A stretch of DNA of 64,000 bases, taken from positions 18,962,467 to 19,026,466 of the forward strand of contig NC_134529.1 in assembly GCF_027942865.1 (NCBI RefSeq), written 5' to 3'. Position 1 is the first letter of the stretch, and each line of letters starts with the position of its first letter. Origin of the DNA: Odontesthes bonariensis (taxonomy: Eukaryota; Chordata; Actinopteri; Atheriniformes; Atherinopsidae). The position numbers and the translations under genes were made by a program. Below are positions 61,201 through 64,000 of this stretch, one piece after another. The notes below the pieces were generated by a model. The model saw nothing but the letters and a program-made list of their open reading frames with translations, was not told the origin of the DNA and searched no databases.

Positions 61201-63659
61201 CAACATTTTTACACCGCATGTACAGTAGATGTGAATATGATGTATGCACAGGGTAGGAGATCCTGGATTTTGAGTCCAGCGAAGCTGCATTTTGAAAATA
61301 CGTAAAGCCTAATTTATGCTTCGGACGCATAGCCTCTGCGAGCGTCAAAATCTTGACCACTCCCCCACGCAGAGGCTCTGCGCGTGTTCTCGTGCACCTC
61401 AAAAAAATCCTGACTACGCGACAGACGCACGCAGACCACCAACGGAAGTGCGCAGACAAAAGCGGCTGTGATTGGTCCTCGGTGTGCCTTTCCGGTTGTC
61501 TGTGTTGTTGTCATGTTGAATATATACACTCCCCCCACCGAAGTTCTCGCGACTCGCGAGTTCTCGAATGGGCTCCCACTAGCGTTTTGGCGGGAAACTG
61601 CTATGCGTCGAGGTTGCAGAACCATAACATGAAAAGTGGTTCGCGACCAGAGCAAAGCAACACGTCAAGACGATAGACGCAGAACTGTAATCTGCCCTTA
61701 ATTCGTTCACGGAGCAGGGTACGCGCACAGGGGGAAACAGGGGGAGGGAGGAGCAGATTGCACTTTGATAGACGGCATCAGAATCCAATCATGATTGGAT
61801 AGTGTTTTTCCTAGATTGTAGGCCACTAAAACTTTTCATATTTGTGTCAAAACTTTTAATTAATTGGTTGCAATGGGGGTGTGAAGAGTATTACAAGCAA
61901 TATGTAAAAAAATGCTCCAGAAAAAGAACCCCTACCCAACCTTTAAGAGCCATTGAAAAAAAGATCTTACTGGAAATTGTTATACACAGGGATGATTTGA
62001 TAACAGCAAATTTTAGTTAGTGAATTCTAGCTCATTGTATACACACTACGACACAAGAAAACACACAAATATCAGCACATATTCACTCTTACACAGACAT
62101 ATTAACACTGATGCAGGCCAACACAAATGCACCAACACAAACGTATGCGACAGGAAACATAAAAAGGCCGCCTTAAACCCTTCTGCTCGCAAAGGGTCCC
62201 TATGAGTGACATTTCAAAGATAATGTTCCCTTCGGTGTTCACATACAGGCCGAGGGGAGATCAGCCTTCATCTAAAGGTGAAGACTCACAAAGGGATGAC
62301 TGAGATTCAAAAGAAGAAGAGAGCCAAGATCTACTTTTGACAAATTTTCCCGCCCAATTTGCTTTTTCGTTGCCATTGTTCGTTTGGTGGCTGGCTTGTG
62401 AGAACTTAGCAAAAGTCATGCTGTTTTATGATACACGTCTCTACCCCGATTTTGTTTTAACAGTCTTATGGGGTGTAGAAGTCCCATGGGGGAAGGCAGC
62501 AGCTATTCTTTGCTGTTATTCTTTGCATGCTTTGAAGGTTTTTGCTTCTTATGATAATAAGCCGTCTTATGTTACAACCAACTGAGAAATCAAAAACGCT
62601 TTCCTTGTCAGTCGGCTCATTTTACTTTTTTATTTTATGTATTTATTTGTTCTATGCTGGCCCACAGTGGTGCGCTACTGAAACCATGCTGCATCATTGT
62701 TTTTGCAGGATCCAAGTATGTACAATAGTTTTTCTCCGCCACTAGAGAGAGCTGTGCCACTGCTGAATCCCAGAAACCACACATCCATTTCTGGGCCATT
62801 TCTGACCATATTTGGCTTTGAGGCTGATACTTATCAAAGCAAACTGAATTGTAGATTTTGGCAAAATTTGAATTCTTATTTGACGTAACTGTGTTTTTAC
62901 AGATGTTTCACCTTCCAGATGAGAGACAGTCTAGAAGTAAGTCTGCTGCTCTGATTCATGTCCTTCTAAATGAGCTTTTCCACCTGGTGAGGTAAAAAGC
63001 AGATATGTAACCTCTCTTGAATCAGTGACGTTCATGGAGGTGATGGGAAAGAGCATGTGTCGACCCATGGAGCAGCTCGTGGATGTGGAGCACGAGTTCC
63101 CCAATGAAGTGGAGTACCTGTACATTCCTGCTTGTGTCCCACTTTGGCGGTGCTCTGGTTGCTGTACGGACGAGCAGCTGGAGTGCCATCCTACCGCCGA
63201 ACGCAACGTCACTCTGGAGGTACGGCAAGATCTCTAATACACACAAATGCCCTTTCTGTTTACATTAGATATTTAGCCCTTTGTTGAGCCTACCCTTTTC
63301 TCTCGTGCCCTCAGGTTATGCGGATTCATCCTTTGGTGTCTATGCAACATGTGGATCTGACATTTGTGGAGCATCAGGGATGTGAATGCAGGTAGATTTC
63401 AGATAAGTCCCACTGAGAAACACCTGATTCATTTTTTAAAGAGCAATTAAGAGCAAGTTGTGTCTCTTTTTTCTGTTTTTCAGACTGAGTCGGAAACCTC
63501 AAAGCAATGACAAGTAAGTAATCAAACGTTTTGATTTACCTGACTTGAATTAATCGGTATCTTGATTGTGCTTCTCTTCCTGCATAGCAACAGTGAGTCT
63601 ATCAAGAACAGACCTCGAAAGAGGAAACGCAAGAAGACTGCCGTCGGCTGTGGAAAGTA
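58264..63659 (+). CDS. pgf: pgf, placental growth factor / VEGF-family ligand (6 exons seen)
   Basis: A secreted cystine-knot ligand expected to bind FLT1 (VEGFR1) in angiogenesis. Exons: 58264-58326, 62903-62936, 63026-63219, 63315-63391, 63484-63513 and 63588 onward, with agreeing phases. Exon 1 is a signal peptide (MQSFIGNSLFCFLLLHLAPA) with a good ACCATG context. The PDGF/VEGF domain has all eight cysteines in order: MCRPM, PACVPLW, RCSGCC, LEC and GCECR. The text HVDLTFVEHQGCECR is nearer to PlGF than to VEGF-A. Exon 6 encodes a basic heparin-binding-like tail, RPRKRKRKK. The end is ambiguous: read through, exon 6 stops at TAA (63657-63659), giving about 156 aa; spliced at the GTAAG at 63657, it could join a short exon at 63829-63868 or one beyond the window. 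Intron 1 is 4.6 kb; the others are short. Confidence 0.87.
58510..58522. repeat. G13 tract after a T tract in pgf intron 1
   Basis: A T-rich stretch followed by thirteen G. Confidence 0.9.
60020..60370 (-). mobile_element. LINE fragment (CR1/Rex1/L2-like), 3' portion
   Basis: A decayed copy of a widespread fish non-LTR element: AGCAACGGCTCTACTCCAAT and AGATGACCGAGCTCCTCACA, followed by CTATCTCTAAGG, match the region near the end of its reverse-transcriptase frame, read in antisense on the plus strand. The 3' end is toward 60030. Same family as the fragment at 49905-49995. No intact frame. Confidence 0.65.
60380..60580 (+). mobile_element. Dispersed repeat fragment, same family as 34330
   Basis: Shares CAGAGCTTGTACAA, GTCAATATTTGTTATG and AGACAAGCTTTTC with the armh4 intron 2 copy, at roughly 70-75% identity by eye. 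Directly follows the LINE fragment. Confidence 0.5.
61306..61700. mobile_element. Possible CpG-rich MITE in pgf intron 1
   Basis: An abrupt GC and CpG rise starting AGCCTAATTTATGCTTCGGA in otherwise AT-rich intron. It contains the inverted pair GCCTCTGCG and CGCAGAGGC. AATTTATGCTTC is typical of the ends of some fish Harbinger-like MITEs. The right terminus and target duplication were not found. Confidence 0.3.
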
Positions 63660-64000
63660 AGAGACCGAGCACGTTTACACTAGAAATTATTAGGTTAGTC
63701 TGACCGAAACTGGACTTTTTGAAAATAAAGCATGTTAGTCTGATCCAAGTTGTATGAAATTGAATTTCTCTAAGTGCATCCAGATAATGCGGTTTGGGAT
63801 TGTATCACTCCTAAATGTGTACTCTCAGCTCGACTCAAGTGGGCCAAGGTGCTCGTCACATGCTGTAAGGTTCCATCTTTTTGCATCTTTTTGTAAAAAC
63901 AGTAAAGTATAAGTGTATGATATTCAAATAATGATCCTTCTATTCACATATTTTTCTGTTTCTTTTGTTAAATTGATTAACCCGTCAGAAATTGTGACTG

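Overview
The window is nuclear DNA from a ray-finned fish, most likely a percomorph teleost. The evidence is a set of intron-containing vertebrate developmental and housekeeping genes with teleost-like protein sequences, short GT-AG introns, and typical fish repeats: Tc1/mariner, hAT, PIF/Harbinger, TTAA-flanked elements and LINEs. There are no operons, CRISPR arrays or recognisable tRNA or rRNA genes.

Six genes can be rebuilt exon by exon with consistent reading phase. From left to right they are: otx2 (minus, 2257-3650), naa30 (plus, 21981-26624), armh4 (minus, 32874-38147), actr10 (plus, 40672-51349), an unnamed coiled-coil gene of five exons (minus, 52616-56622), and pgf, a PlGF/VEGF-family ligand gene (plus, from 58264 to near the right edge). 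The order otx2, naa30, armh4, actr10 matches human 14q22-q23 with several intervening genes missing; pgf lies far from actr10 on human chromosome 14.

Region by region: 1-2256 is the 3' flank of otx2. About 16 kb between otx2 and naa30 has no supported gene and is where distal otx2 enhancers would be expected. A recent 654-bp Harbinger-type element sits about 430 bp upstream of the otx2 start codon, and a near-identical copy lies in actr10 intron 7. A 5'-truncated L1-like LINE with a 14-bp target-site duplication lies just upstream of naa30. The 6 kb after naa30 is UTR-like, repeat-rich DNA. armh4 and actr10 are head to head about 2.5 kb apart. actr10 introns hold a nested set of DNA transposons: a TTAA element in intron 5, the Harbinger copy in intron 7, a long-inverted-repeat TTAA element in intron 8, and a hAT element with an internal hairpin in intron 11. 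actr10 and the coiled-coil gene converge tail to tail, with plausible polyadenylation signals facing each other. pgf has a 4.6 kb first intron full of repeat fragments.

The genes do not form one pathway. OTX2 is a head-patterning transcription factor, NAA30 the NatC catalytic subunit, ARMH4 a membrane signalling modulator, ACTR10 a dynactin subunit, and PGF a secreted FLT1 ligand. The most novel items are the unnamed coiled-coil gene, the young Harbinger copy at the otx2 promoter (it carries a perfect CRE palindrome), a miRNA-like hairpin in the actr10 3' UTR, and the hAT element with its own long palindrome. No sequence search was possible, so all names rest on remembered family sequences and splice-phase consistency.
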